Assembly: GCA_016124735.1 (NCBI GenBank)
Contig: WGMZ01000012.1
Coordinates: 1 to 62,601 of the forward strand
Reading direction: 5' to 3'
Source: Bacteroidota bacterium
GTDB lineage: Bacteria; Bacteroidota; Bacteroidia; UBA8524
DNA length: 62,601 nt
Below the pieces are notes generated by a model that was not told the DNA's origin, did not search any database, and worked only from the letters and a program-made list of their open reading frames with translations. This document shows positions 26,476 through 36,352 of the stretch, piece after piece (position 1 is the stretch's first letter; each line of letters begins with the position of its first letter). Both the position numbers and the translations under genes were made by a program.

Positions 26476-27903
26476 ATGCTACGTCCCTTTAACCGGATTC
26501 GTTTCTGGGTTTGGATGGCAGTGTTCCTCTTGGCTTCCTGTTCTCAAATAACGCTCAAACAGGCTCAGCTTAACGAGGCCTTGTATACTGGCAATGTCCA
26601 GCAGGCATACGACATCATGAATAATCATGTCGACCGTTGGAAAAAGAACAGGAATGCATTGCTCTATTATTGGAACAAAGGAACCTTTGCCTGGATGCTC
26701 GGAAAATATGATGAGAGTTCGAAGCTCTTCATGGCTTCAGATTATTTTCTGGAAGACATGTATAAGAACTATGCGAACATGGCAGCCAGTCTTTTTATCA
26801 ATGATAAAATAAGGCAATATACCGGCGAAGACCACGAACGTATTCTTTTTCAGTACTACCAGATTCTGAATTTTATGCGTTTGGGCAATTTGGAAAATGC
26901 CCTGGTTCAGGCAAGGAGGTTGCAATTGGAGCTAAACAGGCTGGATGATCGTTACAAAGATCAAAAGGGAAATAAAAACACCCGTTATCAGGAAGATGCC
27001 TTTGCCTATATTTTAATAGGATTGGTTTATGAAGCGGCCCACGACGAGTCCAATGCTCTGGTGGCGTACAGGAATGCCTACCGAATTTATTCGGAATCAT
27101 ACAAAAGCAATTTCAACACAGAAATACCACGTCAGCTCTTGAAAGATCTGATGCGTCTGGCATATCGGAACGGCTACGACGAATACCTGAACCAAATAGA
27201 AAAAGAAACCGGAGTATCTTTCAACAAATCGTGGTTGAGAGATGAAGGAAATACAGTGGTATTTTGGAATAATGGACTAAGTCCGGTAAAACAGGAAGTA
27301 GCAGTCAACTTTACCATCGTTCGGAACGGAAACACCGGTTGGGTTACCTTTTATAATTCAAATTATGGCTTGTCCATTCCCGTCTATGTGGGCAATGAAA
27401 ATACACAGCAGGGCAGTGCATTTAATCAACTGCAATTCATTCGTGCCACCTTCCCAAAATATTTCAATAGAGGCAGTCGCTATTTTCAGGGTAGTTTAAT
27501 GGCCGACAGCCTTGCCCATCCACTTGAATTAGTTGAAAATGTAACGGCAATTGCTCAAAAAGAAATGCACGACCGCTTCCTGAAAGAAATTGGAAAGACG
27601 CTGTTACGACTTGCCTTGAAAAAAGTTTCAGAGGCACAAATGAGAAAGGAAAATCCGGAGGCAGGAGCAGTGGTTGGATTGGTTAATTTTGTGACCGAGC
27701 AGGCCGATACACGCTCCTGGGAATCTTTACCGGATCAAATTAGTTATACCCGTCTCAGCCTGCCGCCGGGCGAACATGAAGTAAGCCTCAGAACCTATTC
27801 ATCTCAGGATACCCTCAGCAATAGCATGCGTATTAAAGTGCCTCAGCGGGGCATGGTCTTTCAGGGATTTCATACCTTGCAGCCCCAATTGGCAATTAAC
27901 TGA
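26476..27903 (+). CDS. COG3014-family lipoprotein
   Basis: A 475-residue lipoprotein (lipobox cysteine in LLASCSQ). It has TPR-like helices at about 30-200 (GNVQQAYDIMNNHV, LGNLENALVQARRLQLELNRL) and a beta-rich C-terminal half. The size, the helical N-half and the place next to lpoB fit the COG3014 family, which has no proven function and may work with the PBP activator. The stop overlaps the start of the thioesterase by one base. Confidence 0.7.
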   Translation: MLRPFNRIRFWVWMAVFLLASCSQITLKQAQLNEALYTGNVQQAYDIMNNHVDRWKKNRNALLYYWNKGTFAWMLGKYDESSKLFMASDYFLEDMYKNYANMAASLFINDKIRQYTGEDHERILFQYYQILNFMRLGNLENALVQARRLQLELNRLDDRYKDQKGNKNTRYQEDAFAYILIGLVYEAAHDESNALVAYRNAYRIYSESYKSNFNTEIPRQLLKDLMRLAYRNGYDEYLNQIEKETGVSFNKSWLRDEGNTVVFWNNGLSPVKQEVAVNFTIVRNGNTGWVTFYNSNYGLSIPVYVGNENTQQGSAFNQLQFIRATFPKYFNRGSRYFQGSLMADSLAHPLELVENVTAIAQKEMHDRFLKEIGKTLLRLALKKVSEAQMRKENPEAGAVVGLVNFVTEQADTRSWESLPDQISYTRLSLPPGEHEVSLRTYSSQDTLSNSMRIKVPQRGMVFQGFHTLQPQLAIN

Positions 27904-28364
27904 TGGAAAAATTTGAAGTGAAAAATCCTGCATTTCGGGAGGCGATAAAAGAAAAACTCCGGAATCAGCATTTTATGCATCATCTGGGACTAAAACTCAC
28001 CCGCATAGAAGCAGGAGAGGTGGAAGCTCGTCTGGCATTCGGTAAAGAACTTCAGCAGCAAAATGGATTTTTACATGGTGGTGTAACAGCGACCCTTTGC
28101 GATGTTACCGCGGGGTTTGCCGCATTTACTTTGGTGGAAGAAGATGAAGTGGTGGTAACCGGTGATTTAAGGGTAAGCTATTTGAACCCGGGAACGGCTC
28201 CATCTATCTATTCCAAAGGCTGGGTAATCAAAACCGGAAAGCTCCTGCATTTCTGCGAAAGCGAAGTTTGGGGAGAATTTGAAGAAGGCACGCGCATTCT
28301 CATAGCCAAAGCCAGCGCGACCATGGTAACAATCAAATTGACGGCTTTGGACCGATCTGAATAG
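27903..28364 (+). CDS. PaaI-type hotdog thioesterase
   Basis: A 153-residue hotdog-fold protein. The core is NGFLHGGVTATLCDVTAGFAAFT, where HGG and the following Asp are the PaaI/4HBT-like active-site motif, and VTGDLRVSYLNPG is the matching strand. It hydrolyses acyl-CoA esters; the acyl group is unknown. Last gene of the TPR-lpoB-COG3014 operon, with translational coupling (ATGA-type overlap). Confidence 0.88.
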   Translation: MEKFEVKNPAFREAIKEKLRNQHFMHHLGLKLTRIEAGEVEARLAFGKELQQQNGFLHGGVTATLCDVTAGFAAFTLVEEDEVVVTGDLRVSYLNPGTAPSIYSKGWVIKTGKLLHFCESEVWGEFEEGTRILIAKASATMVTIKLTALDRSE

Positions 28365-28390
28365 AATTTGAAGAAAACTTTCTGGTATAA

Positions 28391-28421
28391 AAAAAAGGTT
28401 CCGATTTCCCGGAACCTTTTT
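28391..28421. terminator. Bidirectional terminator
   Basis: GGTTCCG (28397-28403) pairs with CGGAACC (28410-28416) around ATTTCC, flanked by an A-run and a T-run that also pair. It serves the thioesterase operon from the left and the T9SS protein gene from the right. Confidence 0.88.
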
Positions 28422-28441
28422 CCAATCAAGAATGATAAATA

Positions 28442-29692
28442 TTAGTTGGTCACAGTGATTTTACCTGAAATCACTTGTCCTTCTGCTTTAATGGTATAAA
28501 TGTAAACACCAGCGTTCAATCCGTCAGTGTTCACTTTTGCAATTTGCTGACCTGCTTCTACCACAGTGTTCATTGCAGTTTGTACTTTACGTCCTTGTAG
28601 ATCGAATACTTCTACAGTTACATCGCTGGAACGAGTAGTAGTAAATGCGATGCTAACATTTTGTCCGTTGCTTGGGTTAGGGAATACACGGGAAAGCCCC
28701 CCTTTGATCGGTGCCATACCCACGTTAGGTGAAGTAAGGTGAACAGATACATAGCAGTACTCGTTGTCGCCATTCCATGCATCGCCGGGAATAAATTCAT
28801 TTGCCCAGCCGCTTTGTGCGTCATATTTGTTCGATTTAACAATATCCAATGCGTGGTTGTATGAATCTTCTGCAGTTTTCGCTTCGTCGAATCCTCTCAA
28901 AATCTGAAACTCGTTCAGTTGATTTACCACTGGAGGATTGTCCCAGGTATGAGACAATGTATCACCCAGACTGTAAGAATAACCTGGGATATAACGGAAA
29001 GTAGCAGCAAAAAGTCCGTCACGTCCGATGCTTGCAGTAGAAGGCAAAGCCAATCCAAGATTGCTGTAACTACCCCAGCTTGTATCTGTATTTGTCAGGA
29101 GAACTCTCCATTCCTGTTTGGCATTGGCACCTTTGCCAGTATTGCGGTCGTATTTAATCCAGGCAGTTTTCTCGCCGCTTCCCTGGAATGTTCCTTTAAG
29201 GATAGCGTCATCATAGAAAACCTGAATTTCCAAAGTATCTACCACATCGGCAGGCTTACCACGAAAATAACGGTAAGCAATCATAAGCGAGTCAATATTG
29301 TAAGGGTTGTGTTCGCTCAATACATCGGTGTAATAGAAAGATTTAGGATCGAACATTTGTCCGGTATTATGACGACCAACATAAAGCAAAATGTTTCCGC
29401 CATTTCCATCGCCATAGGAAAGTTTTACGTTTGAGTCAGGCCAAATGTCAATATTGCTATAAAATTTATAGTTGATTGCACCGCCCTGAGTTGCATCGGA
29501 AGCGTCAATAAAATTGTACCAATCAGTCACTACAGTTTTTCCCTGCATGGTATGTACAGGAGTGTGTGCTGCATAATTGCTTGGATCAGTGCCTAACAAT
29601 GCCGGATCATGATCGATTTTTACTGGAGACTGGGCCATAGCTGATAGGGTGGCTGCTCCAACAAGAACTGCGAGTAAAAGTCTCTTTTTCAT
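28442..29692 (-). CDS. Secreted protein with T9SS type A sorting domain
   Basis: A 416-residue protein from the start MKKRLLLAVLVGAATLSAMAQ (signal peptide). The body (about 20-335) has no domain recognised here but is rich in Asp, Asn, Tyr and Gly and looks like a beta-sandwich. The C-terminal 80 residues (GGLSRVFPNPSNGQNVSIAF, VEVFDLQGRKV, LNAGVYIYTIKAEGQVISGKITVTN) form a T9SS sorting domain, so it should reach the cell surface. The substrate or role is unknown. A strong terminator follows. Confidence 0.85.
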   Translation of the reverse strand: MKKRLLLAVLVGAATLSAMAQSPVKIDHDPALLGTDPSNYAAHTPVHTMQGKTVVTDWYNFIDASDATQGGAINYKFYSNIDIWPDSNVKLSYGDGNGGNILLYVGRHNTGQMFDPKSFYYTDVLSEHNPYNIDSLMIAYRYFRGKPADVVDTLEIQVFYDDAILKGTFQGSGEKTAWIKYDRNTGKGANAKQEWRVLLTNTDTSWGSYSNLGLALPSTASIGRDGLFAATFRYIPGYSYSLGDTLSHTWDNPPVVNQLNEFQILRGFDEAKTAEDSYNHALDIVKSNKYDAQSGWANEFIPGDAWNGDNEYCYVSVHLTSPNVGMAPIKGGLSRVFPNPSNGQNVSIAFTTTRSSDVTVEVFDLQGRKVQTAMNTVVEAGQQIAKVNTDGLNAGVYIYTIKAEGQVISGKITVTN

Positions 29693-29872
29693 TTGTTCTG
29701 ATAGAATAAAATTTTTCAAAAATAGCAAGAATAAGGAGAATCACATAAAAGGTTATCAAATTGTTATGACCCTTCATTCTCTTCAGGATAGACAAAATGC
29801 TCTGAATGAAGCTGCACAAGATGGAATTTTTATTTTGAGGATTTTAATGGAACAGACCCTTTTTCCAATAGC

Positions 29873-30595
29873 CTATTTAATGTCCCCCTTCATCGGGCGA
29901 ATTAAAATTTCCTCCATGACAGATCGGGGCGACATGCGATAAGCCATCCACACGGCTTCGGCAACCTGTCCGGCATCCATAAAACGTTCCTCGGGTAATT
30001 CGCTGGCTTTCCACGAATCGGTATAGGTCGCGCCGGGTAAAATCGCGGTTACCGCAATATTTTCATCTTTCAACTCCTCCCGTAATACATTGTTCATACC
30101 CAACAAGGCGTATTTGCTAATGCAATAGCTTCCTCCATTCGAATAAGCCATGATACTTGCAGTAGAACACATGTTGAAAATATGGGCATGTTCCTGCGCG
30201 TGCATGTAAGGAAGCAGAGATCGTGTCAGGTAGTAGGCAGAGAATAAATTGGTGTGCATTACTTTTTCAAAAACTCCCTCTTCTTCATTTGTAATCTGTC
30301 CGGGAAGAAAAATTCCGGCATTGTTCACCAACACATCAATGGATTCAAATTCGAATGCCACCTGCTCGGCAAACCACTCTACAGCTTCTTTATCGCTCAT
30401 ATCGCAAGAAATGGCCAATACTTTTTGGTCATCTCGCAGAGATTCCAATTCGTTTTTAAATTGATTCAATACCTTGTTGTCTCTGGCGCAAAAAGCAACA
30501 TCAAAGCCTTCTTCGTAAAAGCGTTTCACTATGGCTCTGCCAATGCCTTTGCTGGCTCCACTCACCACAATATTTGGTCTTCTCGTCGTTTCCAT
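29873..30595 (-). CDS. SDR-family oxidoreductase
   Basis: A 240-residue classical short-chain dehydrogenase. The cofactor motif is SGASKGIGRAIVKRF. NNAG is in DVLVNNAGIFLPG. The catalytic Ser-Tyr-Lys set is S (CSTASIMAY), Y and K (YCISKYALLG). R in CARDNKVL suggests NADP(H). Substrate unknown. It is divergent from the MlaE permease gene with 57 bp between starts. Confidence 0.9.
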   Translation of the reverse strand: METTRRPNIVVSGASKGIGRAIVKRFYEEGFDVAFCARDNKVLNQFKNELESLRDDQKVLAISCDMSDKEAVEWFAEQVAFEFESIDVLVNNAGIFLPGQITNEEEGVFEKVMHTNLFSAYYLTRSLLPYMHAQEHAHIFNMCSTASIMAYSNGGSYCISKYALLGMNNVLREELKDENIAVTAILPGATYTDSWKASELPEERFMDAGQVAEAVWMAYRMSPRSVMEEILIRPMKGDIK

Positions 30596-30652
30596 ACTCT
30601 TTCAGGCTGCCGAAGTTATGAATTAAGACTTTATATTTACGGCCGAATCCAA

Positions 30653-31390
30653 ATGATGCTATTTTATCACTTCGGTCGCTACCTCATTTTTTTGGTGAGC
30701 ATGTTTTCCAAGCCGGAAAAATTGGGAATCTATCTCAGCCGGACTTTTAGTGAAATGGTAAGCATAGGCATCAATTCCCTGCCCATTGTTGCCATAATCG
30801 CTGTGTTTTCTGGTGGAGTAAGTACAATTCAGACTTCCTATCAATTGATAGCCAGTTGGATTTCAAAAACCATTATTGGATCCATCGTGAGCGATACCGT
30901 TATTCTGGAATTTGCTCCAACCATTACCTGCCTCGTTTTAGCAGGTAAGGTAGGTTCCAGTATTGCCTCGGAAATTGGAACCATGAAAGTTTCTGAACAG
31001 GTGGATGCGCTGGAGGTGATGGGTATTAACAGCGCAGGCTATCTGGCTTTGCCTAAAATTGTAGCCGGGGTAATTACTGTCCCTCTTCTGATTATTGCAG
31101 CGATGTTCCTCGGAATATGGGGCGGATTAATGGCCGGGGTTGCTACCGGAATCCTGCCAATTGAAATGTTTATGGAGGGAGCGCGTTCTTCTTTTAAAGA
31201 ATTCAATGTCTTTTTTGCTCTCATTAAAGCCACCAGTTTTGGGTTTATCATTACCAGTATTTCCAGTTTTCAGGGCTATTATACCGAAGGCGGCGCCCTG
31301 GAAGTAGGCAAATCCTCTACCAATGCGGTAGTTTACAGTTCGGTAATGATACTTTGTGCCGATTATGTAATTGCTCAACTCTTCCTATGA
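30653..31390 (+). CDS. MlaE-type ABC transporter permease
   Basis: A 245-residue membrane permease from the ATG at 30653. The frame is open further upstream, but that part is antisense to the SDR gene. MlaE signatures are visible: FSGGVSTIQTSYQL, EFAPTITCLVLAGKVGSSIASEIGTMKVSEQVDALEVMGI and YYTEGGALEVGKSSTNAVVYSSV. It works with the next gene in retrograde or anterograde phospholipid transport between the membranes. No MlaD (MCE) gene lies beside it in this window. Confidence 0.9.
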   Translation: MMLFYHFGRYLIFLVSMFSKPEKLGIYLSRTFSEMVSIGINSLPIVAIIAVFSGGVSTIQTSYQLIASWISKTIIGSIVSDTVILEFAPTITCLVLAGKVGSSIASEIGTMKVSEQVDALEVMGINSAGYLALPKIVAGVITVPLLIIAAMFLGIWGGLMAGVATGILPIEMFMEGARSSFKEFNVFFALIKATSFGFIITSISSFQGYYTEGGALEVGKSSTNAVVYSSVMILCADYVIAQLFL

Positions 31391-31393
31391 TCC

Positions 31394-32128
31394 ATGATTG
31401 AAATAAAAGAACTGAACAAATCTTTTGGCGACAAACATGTATTGAAAAACATCAATACTTCTTTCTATCCGGGAAATGTGAATGTGGTAATCGGCGCCAG
31501 TGGAAGCGGGAAGTCGGTTCTGATGAAATGCATGGTTGGACTGGTGATTCCCGATGAGGGAGAAATTCTTTACAATGGGCAGGACTTTGTTGATATTGAT
31601 TACAAAAAGAAAAAGGACATCCGGAAGCAAATAGGTATGCTCTTTCAGGGTTCTGCCTTGTTCGATTCGTTGAGCGTGGAGGAAAATATTGAGTTTCCTC
31701 TAAAAATGTTTAGCGACATGTCACAGGAAGAAAGACTGGATCGGGTGAATTTCTGTTTGCAAAGGGTCAAACTGGAAAATGCCAATAACCTGTTCCCCTC
31801 TGAAATATCTGGCGGGATGAAGAAACGGGTTGGCATTGCTCGTGCCATTGCATTGAACCCGAAATATTTGTTTTGCGATGAGCCTAACTCGGGACTTGAT
31901 CCGGTTACCTCGCGTGTTATCGATACCTTGATTGAAGAGCTTACCGAAGAATACAATATTACCACCATCATGAACTCGCACGACATGAAGACGCTCTTTG
32001 ATATAGGCGATCATGTTACCTTCATCTACAAAGGAGATTGCGCCTTTGCCGGAAATATTGAGGATTTCCGGAATAGCGACATGAAGGAGATTGAGGAGTT
32101 TCTTTCGGCCTCTTACTTCAAGCGTTAG
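31394..32128 (+). CDS. MlaF-type ABC transporter ATP-binding protein
   Basis: A 244-residue ABC ATPase with Walker A GASGSGKSVLMK, the signature SGGMKKRVGIARAIALNP, Walker B KYLFCDEPNSGLDP and the H-loop MNSHDM. The permissive SGGMKKR signature is typical of MlaF-like lipid transporters. It lies 3 bp after the permease gene and forms the transporter core with it. Confidence 0.93.
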   Translation: MIEIKELNKSFGDKHVLKNINTSFYPGNVNVVIGASGSGKSVLMKCMVGLVIPDEGEILYNGQDFVDIDYKKKKDIRKQIGMLFQGSALFDSLSVEENIEFPLKMFSDMSQEERLDRVNFCLQRVKLENANNLFPSEISGGMKKRVGIARAIALNPKYLFCDEPNSGLDPVTSRVIDTLIEELTEEYNITTIMNSHDMKTLFDIGDHVTFIYKGDCAFAGNIEDFRNSDMKEIEEFLSASYFKR

Positions 32129-32144
32129 GTCGTTCCCAAATCAA

Positions 32145-32759
32145 TCAGTAAAAGAGAACCCGTACACCAAATAATTCAATGCCAGCAATCCCGCCGGAAT
32201 TAACGGCGATCCCAGTGAAACATTCCAGGCTTAAATGGGGAATAAGATTGCCGGAATTGATGAAAAAACTGTTTCGAAAGGCCACATCAGGAAATTTGTA
32301 GCCATGACAGTAAATGGAGCCGGCTCCAATCCCGCGAACTTTTGTATACTCTTCAAGCGTTAGTCCTAGTCCGGTCATTACACCAAATCCCAAGCGCCCT
32401 TTGAATAGATATTTCTGCCATTTCCAGTAGTGCAACAGACTGTACAATTTGGTGTCATTAACATAATAGGAATCAGGGTCCATGAGATCACTGGATGAGG
32501 AAATGCCTGTTTCGTACTGAAGGCTGAATCCAAAGCGCGTAGCTTTATTTTTCCTGGTTCGCTCATAGCCGATTCCCATATGAAGTGGCGCGTTTTCAAT
32601 GGGCCCCATGTAGATGACATTCGCATCAACCCAATAGAAATTTCTCTGTTTAAAATAAGGATATTGCTTGAGGCGGCTCTGAGCCAGAACATCATTCGAA
32701 CCCATGATGATCAAAATGGCTGCCAGTACTAAGTGGAATTTTTGCCAGTTGACTGTCAT
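32145..32759 (-). CDS. Secreted hypothetical protein, barrel-like
   Basis: A 204-residue protein from the start MTVNWQKFHLVLAAILIIMG with a signal peptide ending VLAQS. Short amphipathic strands (FGFSLQYETGI, LGFGVMTGLGLTL, IELFGVRVLFY) and a terminal aromatic suggest an outer-membrane beta structure. No family recognised. It sits 10 bp after another small barrel-like gene, in tandem. Confidence 0.55.
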   Translation of the reverse strand: MTVNWQKFHLVLAAILIIMGSNDVLAQSRLKQYPYFKQRNFYWVDANVIYMGPIENAPLHMGIGYERTRKNKATRFGFSLQYETGISSSSDLMDPDSYYVNDTKLYSLLHYWKWQKYLFKGRLGFGVMTGLGLTLEEYTKVRGIGAGSIYCHGYKFPDVAFRNSFFINSGNLIPHLSLECFTGIAVNSGGIAGIELFGVRVLFY

Positions 32760-32769
32760 AGTGTGTTGG

Positions 32770-33297
32770 CTAATGATAAAAGGACAAAGCAAAACCCCCG
32801 TTGTATCCCTGAAATTGGTCTGAAGCGAGTATAATTCCTGAATGGAGCTGAAAGGCCCAGTGCTTCATCAATCTCCCGGTGCTGATATACCATTGAAACT
32901 CACCTGAAGGAAAAAAGTAATTCCTATTATTATAGCCATTAAAGAAGTGCTTGTTATAATAGATTCCGGGGCCCAGTCCAGCACCTAATTCGATTTTAAA
33001 TTTTTCAGATCGATGGTACACGGAAAATAATGTTTGAAGACCGTAGTTCCTTTCTTCCGTATAATCTCCTGGCATATCAGATGAGATGATCGTATGGCCA
33101 ATAATCATCTTTATGCTCTTTTTGATCCCCCACTTTTTTTCTTTGTACCAGGAATGCCCGATATTCAAATGGGTTGTGAGATTATAAAGTCCAAAACCCG
33201 GGCTGAGATTCATGGAATAATCAAAACTCCGGAGCGATTGTCCGTTTGCAGATACGATAAAAAGAAGAAATAAACCAAAGAGTATTCCCCTGATCAT
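32770..33297 (-). CDS. Secreted hypothetical protein, barrel-like
   Basis: A 175-residue protein with a signal peptide (MIRGILFGLFLLFIVSANGQ). The mature part alternates Tyr, Phe and Gly-rich strands (LSPGFGLYNLTTHLNIGHSW, KIELGAGLGPGIYY) and ends GGFALSFYH, like a small outer-membrane barrel. No family recognised. It lies 18 bp downstream of uvrA, so the pair may be read through from it. Confidence 0.55.
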   Translation of the reverse strand: MIRGILFGLFLLFIVSANGQSLRSFDYSMNLSPGFGLYNLTTHLNIGHSWYKEKKWGIKKSIKMIIGHTIISSDMPGDYTEERNYGLQTLFSVYHRSEKFKIELGAGLGPGIYYNKHFFNGYNNRNYFFPSGEFQWYISTGRLMKHWAFQLHSGIILASDQFQGYNGGFALSFYH

Positions 33298-33315
33298 AAG
33301 GGAAATTAAGATTTT

Positions 33316-36147
33316 TTACGGATGATTCAATTTTTTCTTTAGAAATGGAGCGGTAGCAGATTCCTCCACCTGAATCAGGTCTTCCGGAACTCCTTCAAAT
33401 AAAACCTTACCTCCGAATTCGCCACCTCCCGGTCCGAGATCGATAATCCAATCGGCGCTTTTGACGACATCCATATTGTGTTCTATCACCACCAAAGTAT
33501 GTCCTTGTTTGATAAGGGCGTCGAACGAAGCCAATAACTTTTTAATGTCGTGAAAATGCAAACCGGTGGTCGGTTCATCAAAAATGAAGAGAATTTTTTC
33601 TGAGCTACTTCCTTTGATAAGAAAAGAGGCCAGTTTAATGCGTTGCGCTTCTCCACCGCTGAGTGTACTCGAAGATTGTCCCAATGTGACATAACCTAGC
33701 CCGACATCGGCCAGCGATTGAAGTCGGTGTTGGATGGCTGAAACATCCTGAAAAAACACCAGGGCATCATCTACCGTCATCTCTAAAACATCTGCAATGT
33801 TTTTTCCTTTGTATTCTACTTCCAGCACTTCTTCTTTGAAACGCTTGCCATGACATACCTCACAAGGCAAATGCAGATCAGCCATAAACTGCATCTCCAC
33901 AATTGTTTCGCCTTCACCTTTGCAATTATCGCAGCGCCCTCCGTCCACATTGAAAGAAAAGTGTTGAGGTTTAAATGCTCGGGTTTTGGATAAATGCTGG
34001 GAAGCATACAACTCGCGGATGGCGTCGTAAGCTTTGATATATGTAACCGGGTTCGATCGGGAGGATTTACCAATCGGGTTTTGGTCCACCATTTCCACGC
34101 GCTCAATGCGTTTCAGGGCTCCTTCTAATTTATCGAAACTTCCGCTCTTGGTGCCCGTGTATTGCCCCAGATGTTTTTGAAGGGCAGGGTAGAGCACGCT
34201 TTTGATTAATGAGGTCTTTCCTGATCCACTCACCCCGGTAATGCAAGTCATTACCTGCAGCGGAATCTCCACGGAAACATTCTTCAGATTGTTCTCTCTT
34301 ACACCAACCAGATGAATGGACTCATTCCATTTCCTTCTTCTCGCCGGAAGGGCTATTTCTTCGCGACCATCCAGGTATTTTCCCGTCAGACTATCCGAGT
34401 GTTTCAGTGCCTCATGGTCTCCCTGAAAGACAAGTTCGCCACCCAGGCTTCCAGCCATCGGGCCAATATCCACTAACTCGTCGGCAGCCTCAATCACCTC
34501 CTCATCGTGCTCCACCACTATTAAAGTATTGCCAAGGTCGCGCAGGTTTCGCAAAACACTGATTAGCCGGTCGGTGTCCTTCGGATGAAGTCCGATGCTC
34601 GGTTCATCCAGAATATACATCGATCCTACCAGACTGCTGCCCAGGTTCGTGGCCAAACTGATACGCTGCGATTCTCCACCGGATAAGGTATTGCTCAGTC
34701 GGTTAAGTGTCAGGTAACCCAGTCCGACCTGTTCGAGAAAAAACAGTCGGCTTTGAATTTCTTTTAGAGGACGGTCCGCAATTTTAGCATCCTGTTCACT
34801 CAAATTGATTTTGGCAAAAGTTTCAGAAGCTCTGCTTACCGGCATTAACAGAATATCAGAAATGCTGAACAGAGGCCGATTTTTGGTGTCGCAGATTTTA
34901 ACATAATTGGCGTCACTTCGTAAACGGGTTCCTCTGCAATCCGGACAGGTGGTTTTGCCGCGGTATTTCGACAGCATGACCCGGTACTGAATCTTATAGG
35001 ATTTTTCCTCCAGATGTTTGAAGAAATCATGAATACCCGTAACACCTTTTGTTCCCTGCCAAAGGAGATCCTTTTCAGATTCACTTAAATCGTAGTAAGA
35101 ACGATGAATGGGGAAGTCGTGCATTACAGCTTTTCTCGCAAATTCGTGTTTGTAAGCCTGCATGGTTTCTCCACGCCAGGGGGCCACGGCTCCGTCGTAT
35201 ACACTCAGCGATTTGTCGGGAATCACCAAATCCTCGTCAATACCAATGACCGACCCAAATCCTTCGCAGGTAGGGCAGGCGCCGTATGGATTGTTAAAGC
35301 TGAAAAGATTTACGCTAGGTTCTTCGAAATGGATCCCATCCATCTCAAACAAATTGGAATAGGTGAATTGCCGTTCCGTTTCGTCTTGGATCAGCACAAT
35401 ACAAAATCCATGTCCTTCAAAAAAAGCAGTTTGCGCCGAATCAGCAATTCGGGATGCCAATTCATCATCCTCTTCTTCAATAAATAGCCGGTCGATTACT
35501 AATAACACATTTTTATTCGGAATGGATTTCAGCTTCTTTTTCTTTTCAGAAAGAAAATCATCAATCTTCCATAAGCTGCCTTCATAATAGAGGCGACTAT
35601 AACCTTTTTGAATTAGTAAAGGAAGTTCGGTGGCGAGTGATTTGCCCGATGGGAGCGGATTCATTATAAGTGCGGTAGTTCCTGGCTTCTCCTTTAAAAG
35701 ATCCTGAACCACGTCTTCCGGATTGTTTCGCTTTACCATCTTTCCGCTTACAGGCGAAAAGGTTTTCCCCGTTTTCGCAAAAAGCAATTTCAGGTAATCA
35801 TAAATTTCGGTAGAAGTAGCTACCGTAGAACGTGGATTTCGGGTATTTACCTTTTGTTCAATGGCAATGGCAGGAGCGATACCTTTAATATACTCAACCT
35901 CCGGTTTATTCATTTTCCCCATGAACTGCCGAACATAGGCACTGAGACTTTCTACATAACGGCGCTGTCCTTCGGCATACAGCGTATCAAAGACGAGCGA
36001 AGACTTTCCGGAACCTGAAACTCCCGTTACCACAGTCAGCTGATTTCTTTTGAGTGCCAAATCCACGTTCCTGAGATTGTGCATCCGGGCGCCTTTGATT
36101 AAGATAAACTTCTTGCTGTCTGTCGGAAATTCCTTTGTTTTAGCCAC
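33316..36147 (-). CDS. uvrA: Excinuclease ABC subunit A
   Basis: A 943-residue UvrA of normal length. It has two ABC cassettes, with Walker A GVSGSGKSSLVFDTLYAEGQ near the N-terminus and GVSGSGKTSLIKSVLYP in the second half, and two signatures, NTLSGGESQRISLA and STLSGGEAQRIKLA. Zinc-finger cysteines are in CPTCEGFG, CPDCRGTRL and CDNCKGEGE/CEVCHGKRF. It recognises DNA damage in nucleotide excision repair with UvrB. Confidence 0.98.
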   Translation of the reverse strand: MAKTKEFPTDSKKFILIKGARMHNLRNVDLALKRNQLTVVTGVSGSGKSSLVFDTLYAEGQRRYVESLSAYVRQFMGKMNKPEVEYIKGIAPAIAIEQKVNTRNPRSTVATSTEIYDYLKLLFAKTGKTFSPVSGKMVKRNNPEDVVQDLLKEKPGTTALIMNPLPSGKSLATELPLLIQKGYSRLYYEGSLWKIDDFLSEKKKKLKSIPNKNVLLVIDRLFIEEEDDELASRIADSAQTAFFEGHGFCIVLIQDETERQFTYSNLFEMDGIHFEEPSVNLFSFNNPYGACPTCEGFGSVIGIDEDLVIPDKSLSVYDGAVAPWRGETMQAYKHEFARKAVMHDFPIHRSYYDLSESEKDLLWQGTKGVTGIHDFFKHLEEKSYKIQYRVMLSKYRGKTTCPDCRGTRLRSDANYVKICDTKNRPLFSISDILLMPVSRASETFAKINLSEQDAKIADRPLKEIQSRLFFLEQVGLGYLTLNRLSNTLSGGESQRISLATNLGSSLVGSMYILDEPSIGLHPKDTDRLISVLRNLRDLGNTLIVVEHDEEVIEAADELVDIGPMAGSLGGELVFQGDHEALKHSDSLTGKYLDGREEIALPARRRKWNESIHLVGVRENNLKNVSVEIPLQVMTCITGVSGSGKTSLIKSVLYPALQKHLGQYTGTKSGSFDKLEGALKRIERVEMVDQNPIGKSSRSNPVTYIKAYDAIRELYASQHLSKTRAFKPQHFSFNVDGGRCDNCKGEGETIVEMQFMADLHLPCEVCHGKRFKEEVLEVEYKGKNIADVLEMTVDDALVFFQDVSAIQHRLQSLADVGLGYVTLGQSSSTLSGGEAQRIKLASFLIKGSSSEKILFIFDEPTTGLHFHDIKKLLASFDALIKQGHTLVVIEHNMDVVKSADWIIDLGPGGGEFGGKVLFEGVPEDLIQVEESATAPFLKKKLNHP

Positions 36148-36352
36148 GTCTGTTTAACAATGAGAATGCAAATCTGCCTCTTTTTATTGGAAAAAAAATT
36201 TCGGCATTCATTTGATTATTCAAAAATTTATTCATTAACTTTATAAAAGTTTTAAAAGACTGTTCTAACCAAACACAACGCGTATTCGATAAACCTCTAC
36301 CTGTCACGATTATTTATTCGCTTTAACACACGAGTATAAAAGGAGGTTTGAT

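Noticed and set aside
30254-30652. N-terminal extension of the MlaE frame
   Set aside because: It is antisense to the SDR gene. The 245-residue protein from 30653 has the normal MlaE length.
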